Position numbers and translations under genes: made by a program | Origin: CAYVDH01 sp964450355 | Lineage (GTDB): Bacteria > Bacteroidota > Bacteroidia > NS11-12g > UBA955 | Assembly (NCBI GenBank): GCA_964450355.1 | Contig: CAYVDH010000003.1 | Coordinates: 1-58,636 of the forward strand | Length of the DNA: 58,636 nt | Reading direction: 5' to 3' | Part shown: positions 1 through 8,576 of the stretch, piece by piece | Position numbering within the stretch: position 1 is the stretch's first letter | Layout of the letters: every line of letters starts with the position of its first letter | The notes under the pieces: generated by a model | Seen by the model: only the letters and a program-made list of their open reading frames with translations | Database searches by the model: none | What the model was told of the DNA's origin: nothing

Positions 1-23
1 ATTTACTTCAAAATATTTTCATT

Positions 24-51
24 AAAAAAGCCTGTTTTTACAGGCTTTTTT
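24..51. terminator. Bidirectional intrinsic terminator
   Basis: A perfect inverted repeat has AAAAAAGCCTG on the left, a six-base loop, and CAGGCTTTTTT on the right. Both strands end in a run of T, so it can stop transcription from either side. The minus-strand gene that follows has its stop codon in the loop, so its last codons form one arm of the hairpin. Confidence 0.85.
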
Positions 52-775
52 GTTTACCAATGTGAATCCCTAAATTAAAGTATACATATAAAGTTAGAGA
101 ATAATAATTAAATTTTGATTCAGAAATTTCCTTTTTGTATTGCCCAGTTAAAGGATCATAAACTTCTAAATCATTTAAAAAGGAATACTTAAAATTCCTA
201 AGTCCTGTTCCAATACCAGCTTCAAAATTAAAATTATTTTTATTCATTATATTGCCACCTCTTAGAAATTTATATTCAGTTTCATGAACATTAGTTATTC
301 TAACAAAATTCCCAAAGTTTACATTTTGTTTTATTTTGTAATTTTTGAACCCTATCCCTAAAGCATAATAGTCACCTTCTAAGTCATCATGTTGATTTGG
401 AAATAATTTAATGGTTGTTTTTAAAGCATAGGAAGGCATGAACTTAAAATTATCATAATACAATGTTAAATATCCTATATAACTCTGTTCGGCAAAATCG
501 GATTCATCATTTAAGTATATTTCAGTATAATTTTTGAATGTCATCCCAATAATTGGTTCTACAGATAAATATCTTCCCAAAGGTCTCTCATAACCAATTG
601 ACAAATCTCCTCTAAATAAATTTGTAGGGTAAAATTTTAAATATCTAGATTTATTTCTTTCGTAATCTTGTTTTTTAGTTTCTTTTTTAGAACCAATAAC
701 TACTTTATTTTTCTGAGAATATAAAAAATTTACAGTTAATAAACTAAATATTAACAAAATATATTTACTTTGCAT
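38..775 (-). CDS. Exported outer-membrane beta-barrel-like protein, function unknown
   Basis: This 245-residue protein is not recognised as a named family. The start chosen is the ATG at 775, which opens directly on a signal peptide (MQSKYILLIFSLLTVNFLYSQ region) with a typical Ser-Gln cleavage end. A longer reading frame from 832 would overlap the divergent neighbour and add a non-signal extension. After the signal comes a lysine-rich stretch, then alternating polar and hydrophobic strands with aromatic ends (for example YPTNLFRGDLSIGYERPLG). The C-terminus is hydrophobic and aromatic. This pattern suggests a small outer-membrane barrel, but that is inference. It is divergent from the next gene with only 19 bases between start codons, so control regions must overlap. 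Confidence 0.7.
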   Translation of the reverse strand: MQSKYILLIFSLLTVNFLYSQKNKVVIGSKKETKKQDYERNKSRYLKFYPTNLFRGDLSIGYERPLGRYLSVEPIIGMTFKNYTEIYLNDESDFAEQSYIGYLTLYYDNFKFMPSYALKTTIKLFPNQHDDLEGDYYALGIGFKNYKIKQNVNFGNFVRITNVHETEYKFLRGGNIMNKNNFNFEAGIGTGLRNFKYSFLNDLEVYDPLTGQYKKEISESKFNYYSLTLYVYFNLGIHIGKQKSL

Positions 776-794
776 CGATACAAAATTAATAAAA

Positions 795-2198
795 ATGAAG
801 AAACAATTCGTACTTATTTGCTTTTTAGTCACAATTCTAATTATAAAAAGTCAGTCTTTAAAACTCAGCAACAATGTTTATTTAGAAAAATATAGCACTA
901 TGTCATACATGGGTGATGCGAAAGACCATCATTTATATTTAAGTACTAAGCAAGGAAAACGCTCTTACATTCTAATTAGATTTAACAAATCTGATATGAA
1001 AATTTTTGATAAAAGGAACATCGAATTTAACAACAAATTTGAAGAAATAGACAATGCTTTGCTTTTTAAAGACACACTGTATTTTTCAACTATTGAATAC
1101 CATAGAAATGAAGAAGCAATATATAAATATTATAAACTCAATGTATATGATTTAGGAATTCAAACTTCTGATAATAAAACTATTTTTACAAAAGAAATGA
1201 TTGAATTATATTTTTTAGAATCAAGGAGAAATCATAATGAAAGTGAAAATTACATTAGATATCATTCAAATAACCTTAGAGATAACAAAAACAATAATAT
1301 GATTTATAGTAATGATTCATTTTATACTGAACATGAAGAAATAATTGATACTTCAAAAAACAATTTTTCTAAAGTGTTTACAAATGTCAAAATTGGAATT
1401 ACTTTGACTAAAAAAGAAATGGTTTTAAAATTGGATCCAGATAAAACTATTATTAGGTATCATGTATATTTCAACAATAATCAATTTAGAATTATAGGAA
1501 AATACAAAAGTAATTCCAATAAGGGTAGCCATTTTGGATTATTCTATCTGTTATTAAACAAAAATTTAAATGAAATAGGCAAAATAAGTTATCAAAAACT
1601 ATTTGATGGAGTAAAGCTTTCATTTAACACAAAAGAAAACAATGATTTAAACATCCTTCTAACAGATTTTAATACGTTAGAACCTTATTTTTCTAATAGT
1701 GGTGAAATGACCTTTATTATTTCAAATGAATTTGAAAAAACATTTTTTTCAAATGATAGATTTAATTCAACTTTAGAAGGAAAAGGCTTAAATGGACTTA
1801 CTATTTTAACTTTTGACAACAAAAGTAAAATCTTAGTTAATTTCATTCCATTAAAGCAAGAATCGTATAGTTTTAGGAATTCAATTGGATATATAAGTAG
1901 TCAAAATAACGATCAATTAACATTAGTATTTTTTGAACACAAATCAAATGTAATTAAACCTATAAATGATAAAAATGTAAAAATGTTAGAATTTAATAAT
2001 AAAGGAGTTTTAGTGAAATGTACTTTTGACTTAGACAAGAAAACTATTTCAAAAAAAGAAATTATTGCAACAAAAAAAGTTTACAAACAATATTTTGCTT
2101 TTTACTATTTATTTAAAAATGAAAAAAATGCTTTTTATACAATAAAACCAAAATGGGATCAAAGAAATATATATGCATTAAAATTATTTTTTGAATAA
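795..2198 (+). CDS. Exported protein of unknown function
   Basis: This 467-residue protein begins with a clear signal peptide (MKKQFVLICFLVTILIIKSQ). I recognise no family. The mature part is rich in Asn, Lys, Phe and Tyr, with repeated short beta-strand-like segments, and lacks a lipobox, transmembrane helices or a T9SS sorting domain. It could be a periplasmic or secreted beta-propeller-like protein; that is a guess from its spacing of hydrophobic strands. It is divergent from the barrel-like protein on the left. The coding region is notably AT-rich compared with accA downstream, with many AAT and AAA codons, as is common for fast-evolving accessory genes. Confidence 0.65.
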   Translation: MKKQFVLICFLVTILIIKSQSLKLSNNVYLEKYSTMSYMGDAKDHHLYLSTKQGKRSYILIRFNKSDMKIFDKRNIEFNNKFEEIDNALLFKDTLYFSTIEYHRNEEAIYKYYKLNVYDLGIQTSDNKTIFTKEMIELYFLESRRNHNESENYIRYHSNNLRDNKNNNMIYSNDSFYTEHEEIIDTSKNNFSKVFTNVKIGITLTKKEMVLKLDPDKTIIRYHVYFNNNQFRIIGKYKSNSNKGSHFGLFYLLLNKNLNEIGKISYQKLFDGVKLSFNTKENNDLNILLTDFNTLEPYFSNSGEMTFIISNEFEKTFFSNDRFNSTLEGKGLNGLTILTFDNKSKILVNFIPLKQESYSFRNSIGYISSQNNDQLTLVFFEHKSNVIKPINDKNVKMLEFNNKGVLVKCTFDLDKKTISKKEIIATKKVYKQYFAFYYLFKNEKNAFYTIKPKWDQRNIYALKLFFE

Positions 2199-2204
2199 TT
2201 CCCT

Positions 2205-2212
2205 TAAATTTG
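2205..2212 (+). promoter_or_regulatory. Bacteroidota -7 promoter element of accA
   Basis: TAAATTTG matches the TAnnTTTG consensus exactly and ends 28 bases before the accA start codon. No convincing upstream -33 TTTG element is visible at the usual spacing. Confidence 0.55.
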
Positions 2213-2240
2213 CTCCCTTAACATTAACAAAAGTCAATAC

Positions 2241-3203
2241 ATGAAAACGTATTTCGATTTCGAAAAACCCATACAAGAGCTTGATGAACAGCTAGAAAAA
2301 GCTAAAGAAACTCATGCCAAAGGAAAGGTAAACATGACCGACACCATTTCTAATTTGGAAAAGAAAATAGAAGAAACCAAAAAAACTATTTACAAAAACC
2401 TAAGTGGATGGCAACGTGTTCAAATATCAAGACATGCCGAAAGACCTTATGCTTTAGATTATATACATGGATTGTGCAATGATTTTATTGAAGTTCATGG
2501 CGACAGAAATGTGAAAGACGACAAAGCCATGATTGGTGGATTTGGTAGCATAGATGGTCAATCCTATTTGTTTGTAGGACAACAAAAAGGCAGAAATACT
2601 AAAGAAAGACAATACAGAAACTTTGGTATGCCCAACCCTGAAGGATACCGCAAGGCTTTAAGATTAATGAAATTGGCTGAAAAATTCAATCGACCAATTG
2701 TTACTTTTATTGATACTCCTGGTGCTTCGCCCGGTTTAGAAGCCGAAGAAAGAGGCCAAGGTGAAGCCATTGCTAAAAATTTATTGGAAATGTCTGTACT
2801 TAAAGTGCCTATTATTTGCATTATTATTGGTGAAGGCGCTAGTGGTGGTGCTTTGGGTATTGGTGTAGGAGACAAAGTATTGATGTTAGAAAACACTTGG
2901 TATTCTGTAATTTCTCCAGAAAGCTGTTCCTCAATCTTATGGAGAACATGGGAAAACAAAGAAAAAGCTGCAGATGCATTAAAGCTTACAGCCAATGACA
3001 TGCTAAAAAATGGCTTAATTGATGGCATCATTGACGAGCCTATTGGTGGAGCTCATAATGACATTCCAACTACCATAGAAAATGTCAAAAAAGAAATCAA
3101 AAAAATATACAAACACCTAAAAGAAAAAAGCACTGAAGAATTAATTAACGAAAGGATAGAGAAATTTAGCCAAATGGGAATAGTAGAAGAATTAAGTCAT
3201 TAA
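2241..3203 (+). CDS. accA: Acetyl-CoA carboxylase carboxyltransferase subunit alpha
   Basis: AccA pairs with AccD to move the carboxyl group from carboxybiotin to acetyl-CoA, giving malonyl-CoA for fatty-acid synthesis in the cytoplasm. The 320-residue length is normal for the family. The N-terminal 55 residues form the usual helical region (DFEKPIQELDEQ), followed by the crotonase-fold core with RHAERPYALDYI, FIEVHGDR, and FIDTPGASPG followed by EAEERGQGEAIA. The oxyanion-hole glycines lie in GEGASGGALGIGVGD. The start codon is ATG with its own TAnnTTTG element. No accB, accC or accD lies in the window. Its stop codon overlaps the convergent small gene by three bases. Confidence 0.97.
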   Translation: MKTYFDFEKPIQELDEQLEKAKETHAKGKVNMTDTISNLEKKIEETKKTIYKNLSGWQRVQISRHAERPYALDYIHGLCNDFIEVHGDRNVKDDKAMIGGFGSIDGQSYLFVGQQKGRNTKERQYRNFGMPNPEGYRKALRLMKLAEKFNRPIVTFIDTPGASPGLEAEERGQGEAIAKNLLEMSVLKVPIICIIIGEGASGGALGIGVGDKVLMLENTWYSVISPESCSSILWRTWENKEKAADALKLTANDMLKNGLIDGIIDEPIGGAHNDIPTTIENVKKEIKKIYKHLKEKSTEELINERIEKFSQMGIVEELSH

Positions 3204-3373
3204 TTTTTAGCTATTATCTCTAATATTTGATTTTCAATTTTATCCGCTTCAGCTTTTTTGCTGTCAGACAAAGTTCTGTTCACTGTTGATAATTCAAAAC
3301 TTTCTTTGAGCAATTGCTTGTGTTGTTTTTGCAATTTTTCTAACACCGATTCTTTTTTAAATAAATTGAACAT
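3200..3373 (-). CDS. Small Lacal_2735-like protein
   Basis: This is a 57-residue cytoplasmic protein starting MFNLFKKESVLEKLQKQ and containing ESFELSTVNRTLSDSKKAEA. That pattern matches the Lacal_2735 family of short helical Bacteroidota proteins, whose function is unknown. I chose the internal ATG at 3373, because family members begin MFxLFKK; a further ATG at 3397 would add eight residues unlike the family. The protein is nearly all helical and charged, consistent with a two-helix hairpin. It converges with accA, sharing three bases at the stops. Confidence 0.75.
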   Translation of the reverse strand: MFNLFKKESVLEKLQKQHKQLLKESFELSTVNRTLSDSKKAEADKIENQILEIIAKN

Positions 3374-3409
3374 AACCTTATAACATCTATTTATCAATAT
3401 TGTTTGATA

Positions 3410-3709
3410 TTAAATCCAAACAATGACATCTATACCCACTCCTAACTCAATGGCTTCATTTTTTCTCACTTCGGCTTTTAATGGAAGAAGATAGGTATTA
3501 GATTTGGTCTCAAACCAAATAGCAGTTTTCCATTCTGTTTCACCAATTTTAGCAGTCGCTTTTAATCTTCCCCAACCCTCTTCCTCCGACTTGAAATTTT
3601 GTCTAATTTCCTTTGAAAAATCAATTGGTAATGAAATAAAATACCAACCATTAGGGCCGTTGTAACGCCATGGCTTTGCTTCAAACTTATATTTCACCCC
3701 TTTTACCAT
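3410..3709 (-). CDS. DUF1905 domain protein
   Basis: This 99-residue protein matches the DUF1905 pattern across its whole length: FEAKPWRYNGPNGWYFISLP at the start, then GWGRLKATAKIGETEWKTAIW, and a C-terminal half with YLLPLKAEVRKNEAIELG and a final hydrophobic strand. DUF1905 proteins are small beta barrels of unknown function, sometimes fused to bacteriocin-protection (YdeI/OmpD-associated) domains; no fusion is seen here. Both flanking genes are on the same strand, 36 bases from the downstream start and 151 bases from the upstream stop, so co-transcription with the small Lacal_2735-like gene is possible. Confidence 0.85.
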   Translation of the reverse strand: MVKGVKYKFEAKPWRYNGPNGWYFISLPIDFSKEIRQNFKSEEEGWGRLKATAKIGETEWKTAIWFETKSNTYLLPLKAEVRKNEAIELGVGIDVIVWI

Positions 3710-3860
3710 CTTATTGTAGTTTTTAATTCTAATGTAAATACTTTAATCAAATGTATCAATAAAAAAGGTGTAAATCCAAATATTTACAAAGTTATTTATT
3801 AAAACTTCTAACCTTTAATTCCTTATAGGAATGCAACAATAAGAATCTTAAAAAATAATG

Positions 3861-4193
3861 TTAAACTAATTTCTTGTTCTCAATCAACTTTTTCCATTCT
3901 TCATAGTTTTTGACTTGAATTCTATATTGATTGCCATCCTTAAGTTTTAATTCTAATATGTTTTTTTGCAATCCATGTTTACCTTGATTGATTTCCAATA
4001 CATCATCAATCAAACATTTAAAACCATGATTTACAGATTCTACTTTTTGTTTAAATAGTGCTCCTAATATTCCCAAACCACCAACGCCCTGTTTATAGGC
4101 TGTTAATTCTAATTCATTTCCGTTGATGATTAGTTTTCCTGGCATTGCCATCAATGTTGACTTTAAATACAATATTTCTTCTGATTTTTCCAT
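3861..4193 (-). CDS. Small PH/GRAM-like domain protein, function unknown
   Basis: A 110-residue protein without signal peptide. The strand pattern (GKLIINGNELELTAYK, then FKCLIDDVLEINQG, ILELKLKDGNQYRIQVKN, and a closing helix EEWKKLIEN) looks like a bacterial PH or GRAM-type fold: several antiparallel strands capped by a C-terminal helix. A glycine-rich insert (GVGGLGILGALF) interrupts it. This fold call is inference and no ligand can be named. It starts 20 bases after the stop of the 850-residue S74 protein upstream on the same strand and may be transcribed with it. Confidence 0.6.
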   Translation of the reverse strand: MEKSEEILYLKSTLMAMPGKLIINGNELELTAYKQGVGGLGILGALFKQKVESVNHGFKCLIDDVLEINQGKHGLQKNILELKLKDGNQYRIQVKNYEEWKKLIENKKLV

Positions 4194-4213
4194 TGTTTTA
4201 ACTGTTTTAAATT

Positions 4214-6766
4214 TTATTTATTGATTAATCCAATTTGTGATTTTAGTTGCTCTATTTGAGCTTGCTGTTCTTTAATGGCATTGATTAGAACTGGAATTAA
4301 TTCCATATAATTTACAGTTAAATAATCAATTTGTGATTCAGGGCTATTACGTTCTTTTGTTAAATCAGTGTGCTTGGATTTTATCACTAATTCAGGCATA
4401 ACAAATTGCAAATCTTGAGCAATTAGACCATGATGAAGGCCTGAAGGCAAATACATATCTCCAAATTCACCTACTTTAAATTCATAACTCTTAGGATTTA
4501 ATTTCAATAGGTCATTTAACCCATATTGTATTGGCCTAATATTGGATTTTAATTTTGCGTCAGAAGAATATGTATTTGTACCTGTCCCTTGTAAGTTGCC
4601 ATTCAAAATGGTAGTTCCATCTGCTCTGAAAGCTATTGTAGCACTGTTAGCATAGGCATAAATACCTGTATAACCATTTAATCTTCCCCTACCAATTAAT
4701 CCAAAATAACCTCCATCAAACAACCCACCTACTCCATTTCCACTAGAATTAATTGACACACCATGAACACCCACTCCATCACGGTTTGCTGCACTTAATG
4801 ACACTCCTTTTACAGCCGAAGATCCAATAGATAAGTTACTGTTAAATGTAATCACATTATTTAATGATTGATTGGTAAAATATCCAGCAATGGAGTCTGA
4901 GTTATTTGCCTTTACATATATTTTTTTATATATATCATTGCTACTTATTGATGAATTACCAAAAACAACTTGCCCATTTTGTCTAATTTTAATTGCCGTA
5001 CTTGCACTTGTTTTCAAAACCATTGAATCTGTAGTTGAAATCAGCAAACTACCAGTTTCATTTTCTATCATCCCTAAATTATTATAAGGTAAATTAGCAA
5101 AACTAGAAGATGAAAATGAATTTCCTATTTTTAAAAAGCTTAAATCACCAGTAGTAGTGAGCGCTGAGTAACCAGTTAACTTTCTTGCATTAGATGTTAA
5201 AACAGTCATGATATTTGACAAAGTATCTGGAGAATAAAACGTATAATTATATGGAGAAGGATTAACGTTACTTGAATTAAAAGACATTGAACCACTTTTT
5301 TGAATTTTAATTCTAGCTTTATTATTAGTAGCAACAAAAAATGAATCGATAGCATTAATGAGCAAACTGCCATTGCTAGAGCTGTTAATAGTCGCTAAAT
5401 TGGCTTTAGAAATTCCGCTGATATTTCCAGTTGCTAATGAACTGTATTTACTCATTTCAAACACATTGTTAACATCATTTTTTAATATTAAATTAGATGA
5501 TGTAGCATTATTTGTTGTTGCCAAATGAACTTGAGTGGCATCATTGCTTTTTATATCTAAATGATAAAGTGGTGAAACATTTCCAATGCCAACCTTGCCT
5601 GCACTTGAAGCAGTTAAAACAGGGCTTGAATTTGGAGATAAATGAACACTGCCATTTGTCCCTGAACCCGAACCTAAATCAATATCTTTATTGTTTCCAG
5701 TGTTAGAACCAACATAGCCTCTGTAATTATTCCCTTCATAAAATTGAATATTAAAGTTAGATGTGTCTCCAGTAATTGACAATGGCACATTGCTTTTAGG
5801 TTGATTAATGAAAACAGTAGTCCCATTGTCATATACTTTTGAATTAGTAAGTCTTCCAGTATTAGTAAATTTAGGTAAATAATGTTGATTACCTACCCCA
5901 TTCATCAATACTCCACTATCTCCATTGGGAGTCCAAGTTGTACCATTCCATTTAAGTACTTGACCATTAATAGCTCCCTGTTGAGCAATTCTTAATTGAT
6001 TAGTTGCAGTACCATTTCCTGCAATGGTAGTATTGGATTGCACTACTTGACTTCCCCAATTATCTGGAGTATTGTTGTCATTTGCAGGAGCCCATGTTGT
6101 ACCATTCCATTTTAACACCTGTCCATTAGTAGCTCCTTGTTGTGCAATTCCTAATAAGTCTGTTGATGTTCCCTTCCCAATTAAAGTAGAATTTGTATTA
6201 ACATATTGCTTTCCCCAATCGTCTTTTAGAGTGTCATTATCGTCTGCGGCAACCCATTCTGTTCCATTCCATTTTATTGTTTGTCCAACGTTAGCATTTG
6301 AATTGTTTATTTGATTTAAATTGATTTTAGCCGATGGGTTCAATTGATTTGCCGATTGAGAATGCAAAGCAAATGGAACACTTAACAACTGTGTTGTTCC
6401 CATGTCTGTATAACTACTATTACCAGTAATATCTATTTCAACCTTTACAAATTTTAAATTATTAGACCATTGTTGCACATTAGGCCAAGCTCCATTTAAC
6501 AAAGTACCAGAACCTATTTCAAGGTTCACAATTCCTAATGAATTGTTTAAAATTACTAAATGCCTTTCAGAATATAAAACAACACCATTTACAATGTTGT
6601 CAATGATGCTAATTCTAAAGGCCACATTTGTACCATTAGATACTGGCACACCAGAAGCATTTCTAACTACTGCTTGATAGCTGAATTTTTGAGGCAATTG
6701 AGCCATTCCATTTTTAAAAGATAATAAACAAATGGATAAAAAGATGAAGTGTATTTTTTTTAGCAT
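4214..6766 (-). CDS. Exported adhesin-like protein with C-terminal S74 intramolecular chaperone
   Basis: This 850-residue protein has a signal peptide (MLKKIHFIFLSICLLSFKNGMAQ), then a beta-rich domain often seen in Bacteroidota tail-fibre-like proteins (FSYQAVVRNASGVPVSNG). Next come three imperfect repeats ending KWNGTxWxP, a long Ser/Asn/Gly-rich beta region, and a C-terminal peptidase S74 (endosialidase chaperone) domain from about residue 734. The latter begins SSDAKLKSNI, carrying the Ser and Lys that in phage relatives cut the chaperone off after trimer folding. It contains GLIAQDLQFVMPELV and ends in a coiled coil (INAIKEQQAQIEQLKSQI). By analogy it is a trimeric fibre on the cell surface. 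It starts eight bases after a T9SS cargo gene, but itself shows no T9SS sorting domain. Confidence 0.85.
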   Translation of the reverse strand: MLKKIHFIFLSICLLSFKNGMAQLPQKFSYQAVVRNASGVPVSNGTNVAFRISIIDNIVNGVVLYSERHLVILNNSLGIVNLEIGSGTLLNGAWPNVQQWSNNLKFVKVEIDITGNSSYTDMGTTQLLSVPFALHSQSANQLNPSAKINLNQINNSNANVGQTIKWNGTEWVAADDNDTLKDDWGKQYVNTNSTLIGKGTSTDLLGIAQQGATNGQVLKWNGTTWAPANDNNTPDNWGSQVVQSNTTIAGNGTATNQLRIAQQGAINGQVLKWNGTTWTPNGDSGVLMNGVGNQHYLPKFTNTGRLTNSKVYDNGTTVFINQPKSNVPLSITGDTSNFNIQFYEGNNYRGYVGSNTGNNKDIDLGSGSGTNGSVHLSPNSSPVLTASSAGKVGIGNVSPLYHLDIKSNDATQVHLATTNNATSSNLILKNDVNNVFEMSKYSSLATGNISGISKANLATINSSSNGSLLINAIDSFFVATNNKARIKIQKSGSMSFNSSNVNPSPYNYTFYSPDTLSNIMTVLTSNARKLTGYSALTTTGDLSFLKIGNSFSSSSFANLPYNNLGMIENETGSLLISTTDSMVLKTSASTAIKIRQNGQVVFGNSSISSNDIYKKIYVKANNSDSIAGYFTNQSLNNVITFNSNLSIGSSAVKGVSLSAANRDGVGVHGVSINSSGNGVGGLFDGGYFGLIGRGRLNGYTGIYAYANSATIAFRADGTTILNGNLQGTGTNTYSSDAKLKSNIRPIQYGLNDLLKLNPKSYEFKVGEFGDMYLPSGLHHGLIAQDLQFVMPELVIKSKHTDLTKERNSPESQIDYLTVNYMELIPVLINAIKEQQAQIEQLKSQIGLINK
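5920..6310 (-). repeat. Three tandem coding repeats (period about 160 bases) in the S74 protein
   Basis: Three copies of a unit carrying GQxxKWNGTxW are spaced 159 and 162 bases apart (the anchor TACCATTCCA or TTCCATTCCA begins at 5941, 6100 and 6262). Each unit is about 53 residues; the two copies nearer the C-terminus share LRIAQQGAINGQ-like text and are closest. The pattern is an in-frame expansion of a fibre repeat. Confidence 0.8.
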
Positions 6767-6774
6767 GATAGTAT

Positions 6775-7299
6775 TTATAAAATTAAAGTCAATTGATTAG
6801 TTTCAATGAGTTGAGTTTCCTTAAGATTGTTTGTAAATTGAGTCATGACAGTGTATAATCCTGAACTTAACACATCAATATCGAAAACAAGATGAGAATT
6901 TAACCCCTCGATTTTATTTTGGTTTTGGTAAACCAATTGCCCAAGACCATTGAATATTTTTATTTCTAAAAAACCTTCATCAGAAGACAACCATTTAAGA
7001 TTCAGTTTGCCATTGTTGGGATTAGGATACAACTGAATTTTAGAATTTTCAGCAATAGATACTTTATCAACCGATGATTGATTTAAATAAGGTTGTTGAA
7101 ATCCTTGCGTAATCATGCTATTTCCATTTTGAAAATTGTAATAAAACACTTGACCCAAACTAGTGCTTACACTCAAATCAGAAGAATTAAATACCATTCC
7201 AGATGAGTTTATAGATTGAATGACTTCATTTTGAGAAAATAGATTTAAACAAAATAAATTCATGCAAAAAAGGAAATACCATTTTTTTGAAATTAACAT
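6775..7299 (-). CDS. Small secreted protein with T9SS type A sorting domain
   Basis: This 174-residue protein has a signal peptide (MLISKKWYFLFCMNLFCLNLFSQ), a short mature region with SINSSGMVFNSSDLSVSTSLGQ, and a T9SS sorting domain beginning IQLYPNPNNGKLNLKW. The sorting domain ends with GLYTVMTQFTNNLKETQLI. The mature part before the sorting signal is only about 65 residues, so most of the protein is targeting signal. T9SS type A domains send proteins across the outer membrane for attachment or release. It lies eight bases upstream of the S74 protein gene. A near-match promoter element (CATTTTTG on the minus strand) precedes it. Confidence 0.85.
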   Translation of the reverse strand: MLISKKWYFLFCMNLFCLNLFSQNEVIQSINSSGMVFNSSDLSVSTSLGQVFYYNFQNGNSMITQGFQQPYLNQSSVDKVSIAENSKIQLYPNPNNGKLNLKWLSSDEGFLEIKIFNGLGQLVYQNQNKIEGLNSHLVFDIDVLSSGLYTVMTQFTNNLKETQLIETNQLTLIL

Positions 7300-7389
7300 G
7301 GATACAAAAATGAATTTAAAAATTATTTCAAAAAATAACCATAAATGGGTATAGGTATTATTCCCAAAACAGAAGTAAAATAATTAAAC

Positions 7390-7893
7390 TTAAGGCTTTT
7401 TGTAAATCGGAACTGTGCTACAAGGCTCACCAAACATCAAAGATTTAACAACAGGTGTCAATTTGTTTGTTATCAAGACATAAGCATTTACTGGAATTGG
7501 TTTATCTCCGCATCCCTTTATCACCACCCTTTTGTCTATGTAGTCATTTAAATTTAAAGTTTCTATAGCTTGAGTAATTAAATGGACTATTAATTGCTCT
7601 TTTGAACCAAACACAACATGCTTAGCAATGCCGCTTAATTTATTGGCTATAAGCATGTATGCCCATGTTGGAACAATGGCATCACTTGAACAATGAATGG
7701 CTATGTTTTTATTTACATATTGATTCCAATCGTGGGTTTTGATGTAGTCTCTGAACTCTTTTTCTTTAAGCATCAAACCCATGTATAAATTGTCTTTGAT
7801 GTCAATCATTATCACAGAATTTTCATCATACAATTCTTCTAAATTGACTGTGATTATTCCGCTTTGTTCAACTTTATTGACTATGGATTCCAT
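7390..7893 (-). CDS. DUF2480 family protein
   Basis: This 167-residue cytoplasmic protein matches DUF2480, a family confined mainly to Bacteroidota and of unknown function. The visible family pattern is an N-terminal strand GIITVNLEELYDENSVIMID, followed by FRDYIKTHDWNQYVNKNIAI, then HCSSDAIVPTWAYMLIANKL. Near the C-terminus come VVIKGCGDKPIPVNAYVLIT and KSLMFGEPCSTVPIYKKP. Two related halves (xIxxxxxDxIVPxWAYxLIxxKL and its C-terminal echo) suggest an internal duplication. It stands alone with its own TAnnTTTG element 12 bases upstream of the start codon. Confidence 0.85.
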   Translation of the reverse strand: MESIVNKVEQSGIITVNLEELYDENSVIMIDIKDNLYMGLMLKEKEFRDYIKTHDWNQYVNKNIAIHCSSDAIVPTWAYMLIANKLSGIAKHVVFGSKEQLIVHLITQAIETLNLNDYIDKRVVIKGCGDKPIPVNAYVLITNKLTPVVKSLMFGEPCSTVPIYKKP

Positions 7894-7905
7894 TTTAAAT
7901 CTTTA

Positions 7906-7913
7906 CAAATTTA
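7906..7913 (-). promoter_or_regulatory. -7 promoter element of the DUF2480 gene
   Basis: On the minus strand this reads TAAATTTG, an exact TAnnTTTG match, 12 bases before the start codon. Confidence 0.55.
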
Positions 7914-7972
7914 CGCAATTCTAATGTATCCTTTTTTAAATTTAAATCTATAGGATATAAACCAAACAAATA

Positions 7973-8575
7973 CTAATGCATTCTATCACCTCTTAACTCC
8001 AGAGAATCCATGATTTTGGCTTCATCTATTAAAAATTCATTCCATCTATTCATGACATATTCCGAAGGCATGATTGTTTTCGCTAAATGGATGAAAGTAT
8101 GATAATGTCCTGCTTCACTCTCCATGAACTCGCGGTAAAACTCCTTCAGTTCATCGTCCTGAATGTACAAACTAAGCAATCTGAATCGTTCACAACTTCT
8201 AGCTTCTATCATGGCGCTTATCAGCAATTTTTCGACAGTTACTTCGGCTGGTTTTAATCCTCTTTTTTCTAGTGCAAATAATTTGTTGACATATTCATCT
8301 TTTCGAGGTGGTTCAAATTTCAATCCCCTTTTTTTTAACTCTTTTAAAACTCTTCTGAAATGTCCCCATTCTTCGGCAACTATTGGAGTTACTTCTTCAA
8401 CTATGTTTTCATATTGAGCATATTTTACAATCAATGAAATGCAAGTGGTAGCTGCTTTCTGTTCACACCAAGCATGATCGCTTAAAATGTAACCAATATT
8501 CATTTCAGCTATATTTACCCACCTAGGGTCGGTGGCTAGTTGCAAACCTAATTTTGTTTTTTGTAATTCTAACAT
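7973..8575 (-). CDS. miaE: tRNA-(ms2io6A)-hydroxylase, MiaE-like
   Basis: MiaE is a ferritin-like non-haem diiron enzyme that hydroxylates the isopentenyl group of ms2i6A at tRNA position 37. The 200-residue protein has the diiron pattern: Glu near CEQKAATTCISLI, EEWGHFRRVLKEL (ExxH), EARSCERFRLLS (Glu), and ESEAGHYHTFI (ExxxH region). I chose the ATG at 8575; a longer form from 8584 would overlap the MFS gene by eight bases, whereas relatives begin MLxLxxxTxLxLATDPRW. It starts one base after the MFS stop codon, implying translational coupling. The gene for MiaB, which makes the substrate, is not in the window. Confidence 0.9.
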   Translation of the reverse strand: MLELQKTKLGLQLATDPRWVNIAEMNIGYILSDHAWCEQKAATTCISLIVKYAQYENIVEEVTPIVAEEWGHFRRVLKELKKRGLKFEPPRKDEYVNKLFALEKRGLKPAEVTVEKLLISAMIEARSCERFRLLSLYIQDDELKEFYREFMESEAGHYHTFIHLAKTIMPSEYVMNRWNEFLIDEAKIMDSLELRGDRMH

Positions 8576-8576
8576 G

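Noticed and set aside
2564..3031. 155-residue open frame antisense to accA
   Set aside because: It lies wholly inside a strongly conserved gene, has no promoter element or family match, and reads as a shadow frame.
3770..3787. GTAAAT/ATTTAC hairpin in the 151-base gap before the DUF1905 gene
   Set aside because: Only six weak AT-rich pairs and no T run, so not called as a terminator.
4214..7299. Phage origin for the S74 fibre region
   Set aside because: No other phage structural, packaging or lysis gene is nearby, and the gene has a signal peptide and a T9SS neighbour, fitting a cell-surface protein.
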